From NCBI GenBank assembly GCA_026707545.1, contig JAPOWR010000001.1:2633778-2697777 (forward strand): a stretch of 64,000 nucleotides of DNA. Direction: 5' to 3'. This DNA comes from Acidobacteriota bacterium (GTDB lineage Bacteria > Acidobacteriota > Thermoanaerobaculia > Multivoradales > Multivoraceae). Below, piece by piece: positions 37,832-47,040 of the stretch. The translations under genes were made by a program, and so were the position numbers. Position 1 is the stretch's first letter. Every line of letters starts with the position of its first letter. Below the pieces are notes generated by a model. It had not been told where the DNA came from. It saw nothing but the letters and a program-made list of their open reading frames with translations, and made no database searches.

Positions 37832-39305
37832 TCTTCCCCACTGCGTTCTTCGGCAGTTCTGCCTGAACCACGAAGCGGCTCGGGATCTTGAACCGGGTCA
37901 CGAAGCCCGCGGTGTGGGCGCGGAGTTCCTCCTCGCTGGCGTCGGCGCCGGGCTTGAAGACCACGGCGGCCCAGATGTCGTCGCCCCAGGTCTTGTGCGG
38001 CACGGGGACGACGGCGACTTCGGAGATCGCCGGGTGCTCGTAGAGCGCCTCCTCGATCTCGCGCGGTGAGATGTTCTCGCCGCCCTTGATGATCAGGTCC
38101 TTCTTGCGATCTGTGATCCGCAGGAAGCCATCCGCGTCCAACACGCCAATGTCGCCGGAGTGCAGCCAGCCGTCGCAGACGGCTTCGGCGGTGGCCTCCG
38201 GCTTGCCCCAGTAGCCCTTCATCACGTTGCGACCGCAGATGCAGACCTCGCCCGGCGTCCCGGCCGGCATCCGGTTGTGGTCGTCGTCCATCACCGCGAC
38301 CTCCACGCCGTCGACGGCACGGCCGCAGGAACCCGCGCGGTAGTCGTCGCTGTCCGAGTAGGCGGTGGCGACCGCGGTCGACTCGGTCAGGCCGTAGCCG
38401 TCGCGAACGGTGCAGTCGAACTCCCGCTCGAAGTCGACGCGGACCTCGTTGGCGAGCGCGGCGCCGCCCGACCACACCCAGTTCAGAGAACCGATGTCGA
38501 AGCGTTCCCGCTCCGGGAAATCGAGCAGGTAGGTGAGCATCGTCGGCACCATGCCCATGCGCTCGATCCGGTCCCGCTCGATGTTCTCGAACACCTGCCG
38601 GGTGTCCCAGCGCACCATGACCGTCGCCCTGAAGCCCTTGACGAAGCCGACGCACATCATCAGGACGCCGAAGGAGTGGGCCATCGGCATCACGTGCAGG
38701 ATCGGCATCCCCTCCGGCATCTCGGCCATGCCGCCGATCTGCTGAGACGACCACAAGATGTTGTCGTGGGTGAGCATCACTCCCTTCGGCCGGCCGGTGG
38801 TGCCCGACGTATAGAGCAGCAAGGCCAGATCGTCGCCGGCCCGGTCGACCAGGTAGTCGACGGGCTCCGCCGCCGCGATCTCGTGCGTAATGTCGGTTGC
38901 GCCGGCGACTTCGGTTGGACCGAGGCTGAGGAGCGCCTCGCAGTTCGAGGCTGCGCCCCGGGCCGCGTCGACGACAGGCGCGAGTACCGGCGCCACCAAG
39001 GCGACCTTTGCCCCCGAGTCCTCGAGCAGGTAGCCGACTTCGCGCGGACCGAGCTGCGGCATCACGGGGAGGATCACGGCGCCGATCTTCCACACCGCCT
39101 GGAAGGCGCAGAAGATCTCAGGGCAGTTCGGCATCATGACGACGACGCGGTCGCCGGGGCCGACGCCGCGCGCCCGGAGCACGGCGGCCAGTTTGCGGGC
39201 CAGGAGTTCCTGCTCCTCGTTCGTCCTGGTGCTGCCCTCGAAGCGCACGGCGTCATAGACGCCGAAACGCGCGAGACTGTCGATGGCGAGTTGTGCTGCG
39301 TTCAT
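37788..39305 (-). CDS. AMP-dependent acyl-CoA synthetase/ligase
   Basis: 505-residue ANL-superfamily enzyme. ATP-binding loop LLYTSGTTGRPKG, adenylate motif DGYGLTES, hinge/core motif GWLHSGDIG..ITDRKKDLIIKGGENISP and the catalytic Lys in KNAVGKIMKRE are all intact. It activates a carboxylic acid (fatty or aromatic) to its CoA thioester. The ATG at 39305 was chosen because conserved sequence starts there; the frame is open further upstream but would cross the divergent promoter. Neighbouring SDR and hydroxylase genes suggest aromatic-acid metabolism. Confidence 0.94.
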   Translation of the reverse strand: MNAAQLAIDSLARFGVYDAVRFEGSTRTNEEQELLARKLAAVLRARGVGPGDRVVVMMPNCPEIFCAFQAVWKIGAVILPVMPQLGPREVGYLLEDSGAKVALVAPVLAPVVDAARGAASNCEALLSLGPTEVAGATDITHEIAAAEPVDYLVDRAGDDLALLLYTSGTTGRPKGVMLTHDNILWSSQQIGGMAEMPEGMPILHVMPMAHSFGVLMMCVGFVKGFRATVMVRWDTRQVFENIERDRIERMGMVPTMLTYLLDFPERERFDIGSLNWVWSGGAALANEVRVDFEREFDCTVRDGYGLTESTAVATAYSDSDDYRAGSCGRAVDGVEVAVMDDDHNRMPAGTPGEVCICGRNVMKGYWGKPEATAEAVCDGWLHSGDIGVLDADGFLRITDRKKDLIIKGGENISPREIEEALYEHPAISEVAVVPVPHKTWGDDIWAAVVFKPGADASEEELRAHTAGFVTRFKIPSRFVVQAELPKNAVGKIMKREVAESLRRDP

Positions 39306-39372
39306 CCGGGACGGGCCTTCTCGTGGAATCGAGGCGTAGACTGGAGAGCCTACGTCCAAAGGAGGTCTGGTC

Positions 39373-40386
39373 ATGCACCGAGTTCCGGGAGCCACAGCTC
39401 TTCCCCTGCTCGCCGTCTTCCTGCTTGCCACGGCGAGCCACGCCCAGGAATCCAGCCTGACGAACCACCCGCTCGCCAGCGAGCTGGTGCCAGGCGAGCC
39501 GCGGTTCGACCTCCTGCTACCGCCGGCCTATGACCCGGAGCGCTCCGAGCCCTACCCGCTCCTGCTCTGGCTTCACGGCGGCTCCAGCGGCGAGGGCAAC
39601 CTGGAACGTCGTCTTCGCCCCCATCTCGAACGTGCCTGGGACGAGGGAACGATCGAGCACATCGTGGTCGTCACTCCGATCACGGGCGGCTCCTACTACA
39701 TCGACTGGAAGGGCGGAGGGAAGAGCTGGGAGACCTTCATCCTCCAGGAGCTGCTGCCCCATGTCCGAAGCCACTACAACGTGGCGCAGGACCGGGCCGG
39801 CACCGTGCTCGGCGGCGGCTCCGCGGGAGGTCAGGGCACGCTCCGGATCGGCCTCCGGAACCCCGAGATGTTCGCGGCCGCGGCGGCCCTCGAACCGGGA
39901 TTCCCACCCGTGGCCTCCTTCGCCGACCTCGACCTCACGCCCTACGGTCCCGGCGCGATGCGGTTCCTGAACGAGCGTTTCGGCGATCCCTTCGACGTCG
40001 AGTATTGGCGAGCCCGTCACCCGCCGACGATCGTCATCGACAACGCCGACCGGCTCCGCGCCTCCGGACTGAAGCTCCTGGTCGAGGCCGGCGACGAGGA
40101 CGCGAACCTGACGTACCTCAGCGCCGAACTCGTCCACCGGCTGCTCTTCGACGCAGCGATTCCGCACGAGTACCACCTGATCCAGGGGGCCGCCCACACC
40201 GGGCGCTCGGTCCCACGGCGGATCACGAACGTGCTCGCGTTCTTCCAGCGCGCGCTGCGTCCCCAGGGGCCCGACCCGCAGGCCGAACGGCACTTGGCCA
40301 ACGCCAAGCAGAGCGGCCGCTACGCGCCGCGGGTTCCCAACCAGCTCGACTTCGAGACCGTCGACTTCCGCAGCCCGCCGCCGTGA
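39373..40386 (+). CDS. Secreted alpha/beta-hydrolase esterase
   Basis: 337 residues. Signal peptide to SHA-Q near residue 24, then an esterase/PHB-depolymerase-like alpha/beta-hydrolase domain with oxyanion-region LLLWLHGGSSG, nucleophile GGGSAGG, and probable His in QGAAHTGR. Periplasmic or secreted; substrate unknown (an ester or peptide). The ribosome site AAAGGAGGT is ideal, 6 bases before the ATG. The stop overlaps the next start by GTGA, so it is coupled to the enolase-superfamily gene. Confidence 0.9.
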   Translation: MHRVPGATALPLLAVFLLATASHAQESSLTNHPLASELVPGEPRFDLLLPPAYDPERSEPYPLLLWLHGGSSGEGNLERRLRPHLERAWDEGTIEHIVVVTPITGGSYYIDWKGGGKSWETFILQELLPHVRSHYNVAQDRAGTVLGGGSAGGQGTLRIGLRNPEMFAAAAALEPGFPPVASFADLDLTPYGPGAMRFLNERFGDPFDVEYWRARHPPTIVIDNADRLRASGLKLLVEAGDEDANLTYLSAELVHRLLFDAAIPHEYHLIQGAAHTGRSVPRRITNVLAFFQRALRPQGPDPQAERHLANAKQSGRYAPRVPNQLDFETVDFRSPPP

Positions 40387-41534
40387 GGATCGATCGCCTC
40401 GAGCTGTACCACGTCAGGTCGCCGCTGCCGGCGCCGCTCCACGTTGCCGCGCAGCCCGGCCACGGGCAGACGCACAACGAGCTGACGTTCGTCCGCATGA
40501 CGACGGACGAAGGCGTCGTCGGCGAGTCGGCGGGAATGACCCTGGGCCGCTTTCACGCCGGCCTCGGCGACGCTCTGGGGCCCTTCATTCTCGGCCGCGA
40601 CCCCCTCGACATCGAGGGCTTCGGCAGCGTGCTCGACGCCGGCGAGGCCCTCGGCATCCGCCTGGCCTGGCTCGAACCGGCGCTGTGGGACATCGCCGGC
40701 AAGGTCAAGGGAAAGCCCGTGTACGAGCTGCTGGGCGGCGGCAGGGACAGGCTCAGGGCCTACGCATCGACCTCCGAGCTTCGATCGCCCGAGGAGCGCA
40801 CCGAGAACCTGCTCGAACTGAAGGAGATGGGCTTTGCCGCCGTCAAACTCCGCGCCCACTACCCGGACTGGCGCGACGACGTCGCGGTCATTGAGCGGGC
40901 CCGCGAGGCGGTCGGGACCGACCTGGCGCTGATGGTCGACGCGAACCAGGGCTTCCACTTCTCGCTCCTGCCCGGCGCGCCGCCTAAATGGGATGTCGAC
41001 ATCGCGGCCGCGTTCGCGAGCGCCATCGAGCCCTGCGACATGACCTGGATCGAGGAGCCGCTCGACCGCAACGACTACGCGGCGCTCGCCGAACTCCGCC
41101 AGCGGACCTCGATCCCCCTCGCCGGCGGCGAGTTGAACTGGCGGCTCAACGAGTACGGACTCCTGGTCGAGAAGCAGTGCCTCGACATCCTCCAGGCCGA
41201 TGCCATGTTCTTCGGCGGCATCGCGGGATGCCGGAAGGTGGCCGCTCTCGCCGGCGCGAACGGCCTGGCCTTCGTCGCTCACACCTGGAACAACGGCTTC
41301 GCCCTGCTCGCCAACCTGCATCTCATGGCCGCCAGCCCCAACTGCGAGTGGTGCGAGTTCCCCTACGAACCGCCGGGCTGGACCACCGAGGGCCGCGACG
41401 CGCTGCTGGCCGAGACGACGGAGATCGACGACGACGGCTATGTCCACCTGCCCCACCGCCCCGGCCTCGGCATCGTCATCGACGAGGACAAGCTGGAGAG
41501 CTTCGGAGAACGGTTCTACGACGGGCGGGCGTAA
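40383..41534 (+). CDS. Enolase-superfamily enzyme (mandelate racemase/MLE type)
   Basis: 383 residues. N-terminal capping domain (IDRLELYHVRSPL, DEGVVGESAG) and TIM barrel with metal ligands Asp in MVDANQG, Glu in WIEEPLD and Glu in LAGGELNW; the base candidates are Lys in AVKLRAHY and His in FVAHTWNN. This pattern fits the mandelate racemase branch that dehydrates or epimerises sugar acids and related alpha-hydroxy acids. GTG start overlapping the esterase stop (GTGA). The pairing suggests that an ester is cleaved outside the cytosol and the acid processed inside. Confidence 0.93.
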   Translation: MRIDRLELYHVRSPLPAPLHVAAQPGHGQTHNELTFVRMTTDEGVVGESAGMTLGRFHAGLGDALGPFILGRDPLDIEGFGSVLDAGEALGIRLAWLEPALWDIAGKVKGKPVYELLGGGRDRLRAYASTSELRSPEERTENLLELKEMGFAAVKLRAHYPDWRDDVAVIERAREAVGTDLALMVDANQGFHFSLLPGAPPKWDVDIAAAFASAIEPCDMTWIEEPLDRNDYAALAELRQRTSIPLAGGELNWRLNEYGLLVEKQCLDILQADAMFFGGIAGCRKVAALAGANGLAFVAHTWNNGFALLANLHLMAASPNCEWCEFPYEPPGWTTEGRDALLAETTEIDDDGYVHLPHRPGLGIVIDEDKLESFGERFYDGRA

Positions 41535-41557
41535 GCCGGCGCGAGGCGAAGCCGGAG

Positions 41558-43078
41558 TCAGTCGCCAGGCGGCAGCGACAGGTGCCGGCTCTCGGAGTCG
41601 CGGGCCGGAAAGAAGGCGCGCCGCGGCTCGGCGGTGCGGACCTGCTCGAGCCAGAAGACGCCGTCGTAGCGGCCGCTGTTGCCGCGCGTCGCGACCAGGT
41701 CTTCGTCTCCGTCCTGGTCCATGTCGAGCACGACGAACTCGTCGAACATGCCGCGCACGCGGCGGGAAACGTCGTGCCGGGTCCACTTGGCGGCCGGGTC
41801 GCCGGGGTTCTCGAACCAGCCCAGGCGGCCCGCGACGCTGGCGGCGGTCTTGTCCTCGCCGTCGCGGTCGCGCGGGCGGGAGCTGTAGCCGCCGCTCCAG
41901 AGGTCGAGGTCGCCGTCGTCGTCGATGTCGAACAGCGCGAGGCCGGTTGGATTGTCCGGCGCCGTGTCGCCGATCGGATGAATCGTCCACGGTTGTGCGA
42001 CCGGATCCGCCGGCTGCTCGAGCCACACGTTCAGCACCGGCGTCTCCTGGAGGACCATGTCGAGCCGGCCGTCCCGGTACAGGTCGGCGAACTCGACGTT
42101 CATGCCGGTAAGCCGGCGCGGGCCGCGCTCCCACGGCGCCGTCCTGCCCGTGACCTCGATCGGATGTTCCTCGAACGCCAGTTCCGAGCCGGCTTCGAGC
42201 AGGTTCTCCAGCCAGAAGATCCTCGCTTCCGACCGGCTGCCGGCGAGGATGTCCAGGTCGCCGTCGCCGTCCAGGTCGACCGGCCGTGAGTTCATCGGCA
42301 CCGTGACGGTGGTCAGAACCGTCTCGGTCCAGTTCGAATCGACCAGCGGATCCCCTTCGATCTCGAACACGGAGACCTCCTCGAGCGGGAAGGTGTCCGG
42401 CACCGGCTCGCCTTCCGGCTGCTGCGCACCCTTGTTCGGCGCGACCGCCTCGAGCCGGCCATCCTGGTCGAGATCGGCCAGGTAGACGCGGATCCATGAT
42501 CCCCGCCCCGCCGTCACCGACGGGATGAGCCGCGGCCAACGACCGTCCCGAACCTCGGAGCCCGGATTCTGGAAGTAGGTCAGGTGGTCGAGTTCGCACG
42601 CGACCAGCACGTCGAGCAGGCCGTCGCCGTTCACGTCGCCGATGGCTATGTCCTCGGCCGCGGCAGCCTCCCTGCCTTCCGCCAGGGTGACGCTGGTCCA
42701 GCGGTTCGGATCGCCGCTACCGAAGTGGAGCCGGACGTGGTCGCTGTCCTCGTGGACGGTCACGATGTCCAGGTGACCATCGCCGTCGAGGTCGGCCAGC
42801 TTCAGGCCGTCGGCGCCGCGCATCGGGACGCCGCCGGAGAGTTCCTCGTCGTCGATCCGGTGCTCGCGCCAGGAGATGAACTCGCCGCCTGCGGACTGCG
42901 CCGAAGAGGGGGTCTCGGCGACCGTGAGCGGCATGTCGGTCGCGGCCGGGTCCGCGGGCGTGCAGGCGACGAGAACCGCCAGTGCCGGCGCCAGGGCGCC
43001 GGCGGCGAGTCGCGCGACCGGCTTGCGCTCAACCCGGCCCGACACGCTCGATCCGTCCGTCGACCTCGGGATGCTCAT
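41558..43078 (-). CDS. FG-GAP/VCBS repeat lipoprotein (copy 1)
   Basis: 506 residues. After a basic N-terminus, the hydrophobic segment ends in lipobox LVAC near residue 39. The mature protein has seven or so FG-GAP calcium-binding repeats (LADLDGDGHLDI, GDVNGDGLLDV, ADLDQDGRLEA, VDLDGDGDLDI, ADLYRDGRLDM, FDIDDDGDLDL, LDMDQDGDEDL), predicting a surface or periplasmic beta-propeller. Paralogue of the protein at 51504-52982, sharing SWREH.IDD, AAAAEDIAI and RGNS..DGVFWLEQVRT. GGGGAG lies 7 bases before the ATG. The start overlaps the preceding gene by 50 bases. Role unknown; binding or assembly is plausible. Confidence 0.92.
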   Translation of the reverse strand: MSIPRSTDGSSVSGRVERKPVARLAAGALAPALAVLVACTPADPAATDMPLTVAETPSSAQSAGGEFISWREHRIDDEELSGGVPMRGADGLKLADLDGDGHLDIVTVHEDSDHVRLHFGSGDPNRWTSVTLAEGREAAAAEDIAIGDVNGDGLLDVLVACELDHLTYFQNPGSEVRDGRWPRLIPSVTAGRGSWIRVYLADLDQDGRLEAVAPNKGAQQPEGEPVPDTFPLEEVSVFEIEGDPLVDSNWTETVLTTVTVPMNSRPVDLDGDGDLDILAGSRSEARIFWLENLLEAGSELAFEEHPIEVTGRTAPWERGPRRLTGMNVEFADLYRDGRLDMVLQETPVLNVWLEQPADPVAQPWTIHPIGDTAPDNPTGLALFDIDDDGDLDLWSGGYSSRPRDRDGEDKTAASVAGRLGWFENPGDPAAKWTRHDVSRRVRGMFDEFVVLDMDQDGDEDLVATRGNSGRYDGVFWLEQVRTAEPRRAFFPARDSESRHLSLPPGD

Positions 43079-44096
43079 GCCAGTCTCCCCACTCCACGTG
43101 GCACCAACCCTCGCTGCTCAGTTCGCCGGCATTCTCCCACTCCGGCTCGGAGTCGTCGCCGCTACGCCCCACCCGTTCCAGCAGCCGCAGCCGGCAACTC
43201 GCCAGATCGCTGTGCAGGCAGAAGCAACTCGATCCGTCCGGGTCGATGTAGGGCGCTTCGAGGATCAGCTTCAGGGGACAGTTCACCTCCAGCTCGACCC
43301 GTTCGCGTTCCGATTCGGCCGCGAAGGACCACCGTCCGGGAACCGATCCGCTCGTTGCCGCGGAACCGTCAAGCGGCGCGATCAACCGCACCTCACGGCC
43401 ACGGACGCGCGCGATCAGCATGTGGACCGGCGGCGGCCCGTCCGCGGAGGCCGGGATGCAGGAAACCTCCAGGTAGCCGTCCGGATCGTCGTCGAACCGG
43501 TTGCAATGAGCCCAGAGCCAGTGCGGCGGGTGCTTCCGGCCCCAGATGTGGCTTTGCTCGCCCGGCGCGCCCTCGATCACGAGTCGGCGGTCCCCGATCT
43601 CGATCGTCCCGGCGAACTCCGTCCCTGGGTACGGGTAGATCATCGCTCCGGGGAGATCACCCGAGCTGTAGAGCCCTTCGGGGAACGGCAGGATGAGTTC
43701 CGACTCCGCCGGCCACTCAAGATGCCACCGGACTCGCCGGCCGCCTTGACCGATCCCGCCCCGGGCCAGTCCGTTGCCCAACTCCGCCGGCGCGAAGTTG
43801 TGTCCGTCGAGGGGGCCGCCGCCAAAGCCAAGACGAAACGGGGTCGCCTGGGACTCGAGCGTCGCCAGGGGACGGCGCTCGAACACCCCGAAACTGCGCT
43901 CGGGATTCCGGCGATCGAAGAACGCGAACCAGAGTCCCAGCTCGGCGCAGCGCTCTGTAGTCTCGGGCGCCTGGAGGACGTATCGAATCCAGTAGCCCGT
44001 CTCGCTCGCCAGGTCGTTGAGGGTCAGGTAGTAGACCTCGTAACTGCCGCGGGCGGCGGCAGTCCACCGGAGGGCGTTGGCCTGGTCGAGGTTCAT
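43029..44096 (-). CDS. Unrecognised beta-rich protein, possibly CrtC/tocopherol-cyclase-like
   Basis: 355 residues, no signal peptide and no membrane helix. The composition is beta-rich and Trp/His-rich. Notable segments are GGPLDGHNFAPAELGNG, QSHIWGRKHPPHWLWAHCNRF near residue 190-210, and ECHVEWG-like WCHVEWGDWHEH near the end. The HxWG..W.W.HCN stretch faintly recalls the lipocalin-like CrtC/AttH/tocopherol cyclase families, but I cannot confirm this. Codon use is normal for the region. It sits between the sulfatase (58 bases upstream) and the FG-GAP lipoprotein (50-base overlap), so it belongs to the same transcript. Confidence 0.82.
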   Translation of the reverse strand: MNLDQANALRWTAAARGSYEVYYLTLNDLASETGYWIRYVLQAPETTERCAELGLWFAFFDRRNPERSFGVFERRPLATLESQATPFRLGFGGGPLDGHNFAPAELGNGLARGGIGQGGRRVRWHLEWPAESELILPFPEGLYSSGDLPGAMIYPYPGTEFAGTIEIGDRRLVIEGAPGEQSHIWGRKHPPHWLWAHCNRFDDDPDGYLEVSCIPASADGPPPVHMLIARVRGREVRLIAPLDGSAATSGSVPGRWSFAAESERERVELEVNCPLKLILEAPYIDPDGSSCFCLHSDLASCRLRLLERVGRSGDDSEPEWENAGELSSEGWCHVEWGDWHEHPEVDGRIERVGPG

Positions 44097-44154
44097 GCGC
44101 GGTCCGTAGGGCCGTGTCGACTACACGAACCCCTTCGGCCTGGTCGCCGTCCGT

Positions 44155-45630
44155 TCAGAAGATGAGTTCGATCACCTCGTCGTCGACCGTGCCGGCGGTG
44201 CCCCGGTTGCTCCACCACCGCGGCTCGACGAGTTCGCTCTCCCAGGCGTCGAGGGCGCGCTTGAGTTCTTCGAGTACCGCCTGCTCGTCGTCGGCTAGCG
44301 GGGACCGCTCGCCGAGGTCGTTCTCCAGGTCGTGCAGCCGGTTCAACTGGCCGAGCGGCGACCCGTGGGGCGCTTCCCAGTCCGGGAAGAGAGCGCCGAG
44401 GAGCGGAAGCGAGGCGACCTGCTCCTCGGAGGCGCGGTTGACCTGCCACAGCTTCCAGTCGCCGCGGCGGACGGCGCGGTTCGGGCCGGCCCGCCAGAAC
44501 AGGGTCTCGTGGGGAACGCCGTCGACCTCGCCACGGAGGTAGGGAAGGAGATCGACGCCGTCGAGCGGCTTCTCGGGAAGTGAAGCGCCTGCGGCCGCCG
44601 CCAGCGTGGGCAACAGGTCGAGCGACGACACGGCCGGCCGGTAGACCAGGCCCGGCTCCACCCTGGCCGGCCAGTTCAGCAGGAAGGGCACGCGGATGCC
44701 GCCTTCGAAGAACCAGCGCTTGCCACCGCTGAGCGGACCGTTGGTGCACCCGCCCTGGAGGTAGAAGGCGCAACCGTTGTCGGAGAGGAAGACGATCAGG
44801 GTGTCGTCCTCGACGCCGTGCTCCCGCAGCCGGGCCCTGACCTCGCCGACGCTGTCGTCGACCGCCGAGACCATGGCGGCGAAGATGCGCACCCTCGGAT
44901 CCTCGATGTGCCGGTACCGGTCCAGGTACTTCGCGGTCGCCTGCAGCGGGGTGTGCGGCGCGTAGTGGGCGAGGTAGAGAAAGAAGGGCCGGTCGTGGTG
45001 ACGGTCGATGAAATCGAGCGCCTCGCGGGTGAGGACCTCCGTGAGGTACTCGGTCTCCTCGACGACCTCCCGGCCCCGGAAGATGGGTCGCTCCCGCACC
45101 TCGGCGAGCGGCAGCGGGCTCCAGTTCTCGACCCCTTCGGCGGACGGCTCGATGTAGATCGTGCCGCTCTGCATGCCGAAGAACTCGTCGAAGCCGCGGT
45201 CGAGGGGGTGTTTGCCGTCGCCCCAGCCAAGCTGCCACTTGCCGACGGCGCCGGTCGCGTAACCGGCGGAGCTCATGACCTCGGCCAGCGTCGGGTCGTC
45301 CGGGTTCAGACCGTAGTCCCGGCCCGACGGGTTGAACTCGTAGCCCTGCCGCTGCGGGTAGCGGCCGGTCATCAGACCGGCGCGCGACGGGCTGCAGACG
45401 GCCGCGGTGACGTAGCCGGCCTCGAAGCGGACGCCGCCGCGGGCCAGTTCGTCGATGTTCGGGGTGTCGATGATCTCGCTGCCGTAGATGCCGACGTCGC
45501 CGTAGCCGAGGTCGTCGGCCAGGATGAAGACGACGTTGGGCGGGCGGCTTGCCTGTTCGGTGGCCTGCTCCGCGGCGCATCCGAGTGCGGCGACGAGGGC
45601 GACCGTCAACACGATCTGTTCACGCAACAC
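44155..45630 (-). CDS. Sulfatase, formylglycine type
   Basis: 491-residue arylsulfatase-family enzyme. N-terminal signal with a possible lipoprotein Cys (AALGCAA), metal motif VFILADDLGYGD, and the formylglycine signature CSPSRAGLMTGR with Cys79. Further motifs: GYATGAVGKWQLG, HYAPHTPLQ and IVFLSDNGC. It hydrolyses sulfate esters, possibly of polysaccharides or aryl/alkyl sulfates, in the periplasm; it needs a formylglycine-generating enzyme or anSME encoded elsewhere. The GTG start has GGAGG 7 bases before it and overlaps the korC stop by 11 bases, so it is translated from the oxidoreductase operon. Confidence 0.95.
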   Translation of the reverse strand: MLREQIVLTVALVAALGCAAEQATEQASRPPNVVFILADDLGYGDVGIYGSEIIDTPNIDELARGGVRFEAGYVTAAVCSPSRAGLMTGRYPQRQGYEFNPSGRDYGLNPDDPTLAEVMSSAGYATGAVGKWQLGWGDGKHPLDRGFDEFFGMQSGTIYIEPSAEGVENWSPLPLAEVRERPIFRGREVVEETEYLTEVLTREALDFIDRHHDRPFFLYLAHYAPHTPLQATAKYLDRYRHIEDPRVRIFAAMVSAVDDSVGEVRARLREHGVEDDTLIVFLSDNGCAFYLQGGCTNGPLSGGKRWFFEGGIRVPFLLNWPARVEPGLVYRPAVSSLDLLPTLAAAAGASLPEKPLDGVDLLPYLRGEVDGVPHETLFWRAGPNRAVRRGDWKLWQVNRASEEQVASLPLLGALFPDWEAPHGSPLGQLNRLHDLENDLGERSPLADDEQAVLEELKRALDAWESELVEPRWWSNRGTAGTVDDEVIELIF

Positions 45631-46207
45631 GGTATTCCTCCGGATCGATCTGCGAAACGGCCTCGAGCACCGCCCGGTTGCCCGGCAGCAGCTTGTGGCG
45701 CCACACCGGCAGGTAGTCCTCCATGCCGGCGAGCAGTTCGTCGATCGTGAAGTGGCCGGCGATCAGGTTGTAGACGCCGAGCATGCCCATGTTGGCGAGG
45801 CCCGGCGCGCCGCCGTCGCGGGCCAGCTGGAACACCGGCACGCCGTAGGAACGGACGCCTTCCAGGGCCGGCGGGTTTCTCACCCGCGAGCTGTCCCACA
45901 GAATGAGCCCGTCGGGCTCGACGCCCGGGCCGTACGACAGGTAGCCGGCGTGGTCGAAGGCAAGGACGGCCGTGTACGACTCGATCACCGGGTTGTCGAT
46001 CGGCTCATGGCTCGACAGGACGACCGTGCCCTCGACCAGACCGCCCCGGGTCTCAGGGTTGTAGTCGGAGGTGTAGGCCATGTGCCAGCCCTTGGCGGCC
46101 GCCGCGTAGCCGAGCGTCTTGAGGCAGGTGAGGAGCCCGGCGCCGCCCGTGCCGGCACCGCCGACCCGCTCGACCACATTGCCGTTCACGCCAGCGCCCG
46201 CGCTCAT
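45620..46207 (-). CDS. korC: 2-oxoacid:ferredoxin oxidoreductase gamma subunit
   Basis: 195-residue gamma subunit of a 2-oxoacid:acceptor oxidoreductase. The N-terminal GAGTGGAGLLT and DYNPETRGG segments match KorC/PorC subunits, which bridge the alpha and beta chains. The ATG overlaps the korB stop (ATGA). Its own stop lies inside the sulfatase start region. Part of the four-subunit cytosolic complex encoded by korD-korA-korB-korC. Confidence 0.93.
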   Translation of the reverse strand: MSAGAGVNGNVVERVGGAGTGGAGLLTCLKTLGYAAAAKGWHMAYTSDYNPETRGGLVEGTVVLSSHEPIDNPVIESYTAVLAFDHAGYLSYGPGVEPDGLILWDSSRVRNPPALEGVRSYGVPVFQLARDGGAPGLANMGMLGVYNLIAGHFTIDELLAGMEDYLPVWRHKLLPGNRAVLEAVSQIDPEEYRVA

Positions 46208-47040
46208 CGCACCCGGATCGGCGGGTAGCCCTCGGGCACCGTCGCCTCGCCCATCTCGAAGTACTTCATGATCTGGTCTTCGATGAACTGGTTCGAGCTC
46301 TCCGGCGTGAACGTGACGCCGCCGCCCTTCCAGTTCACGTTGCAGTTGCCGAGGCAGTCGATGACCTTCATCCCCTTGATCCCGGCGAGGTGGATCTCGA
46401 ACGCGCGCCGGATCATCCGGCTCGCCTCGCGGTAGCGCACACCCGAGGTCAGGGCGCAGCGCCCCGCGTAGACGACGCCGGGGAAGTGGGCCAGCGTCTT
46501 GATGATGTCCATGGGATAGCCCATGACCTCCTCGTCGCGGCCGCCCTGGAAGGTGGTCGTCGGCACTTCCTTCGTCGTCGTCGGGCCCATCTGGCCGCCG
46601 GTCATGCCGTAGGCGTTGTTGTTGTAGATGACGACGATGAAGTTCTCGCGCCGGTTGCAGGCGTGCATCAGGCCGGCCAGGCCGATGCCGCAGGCGTCGC
46701 CGTCGCCGGAGTACTGGACGACGATCTGCTCGGGCGCCATGCGGGAAACGCCGGTCGCCGTGTCGCTGGCGCGGCCGTGCGGCGAGAGCACGGTGTTCAC
46801 CTCCATCTGCGCCGCGATCGTCGAGCCGCAGCCCACGCCCAGGGCGAGGATCGTCTTCTCCGCCAGGTCGAGTTCGGTGACCAGGTCGCAGAGGATCTGG
46901 CTTACCGAGCCATGCCCGCAACCGGGACACCAGGACGAAGGCAGTCCGGTGTGGACATCGAGCTGAGGCGAGATCTTGCGCGCTTCGACGCCCTCGGGAG
47001 GCGTGTAGCGCGCCGGCGCGCGGGCGGCTGGTTCAGTCAC
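46204..47040 (-). CDS. korB: 2-oxoacid:ferredoxin oxidoreductase beta subunit (TPP-binding)
   Basis: 278 residues. WCPGCGHG near the start, GVGCGST, and the thiamine-diphosphate motif GDGDACGIGL..NNNAYGMTGGQ identify the beta subunit of a 2-oxoglutarate/2-oxoacid:ferredoxin oxidoreductase. It binds TPP-Mg and a [4Fe-4S] cluster and decarboxylates the oxoacid with the alpha subunit. GTG start with GGAGGTC upstream; overlaps korA by 8 bases. Confidence 0.95.
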   Translation of the reverse strand: MTEPAARAPARYTPPEGVEARKISPQLDVHTGLPSSWCPGCGHGSVSQILCDLVTELDLAEKTILALGVGCGSTIAAQMEVNTVLSPHGRASDTATGVSRMAPEQIVVQYSGDGDACGIGLAGLMHACNRRENFIVVIYNNNAYGMTGGQMGPTTTKEVPTTTFQGGRDEEVMGYPMDIIKTLAHFPGVVYAGRCALTSGVRYREASRMIRRAFEIHLAGIKGMKVIDCLGNCNVNWKGGGVTFTPESSNQFIEDQIMKYFEMGEATVPEGYPPIRVR

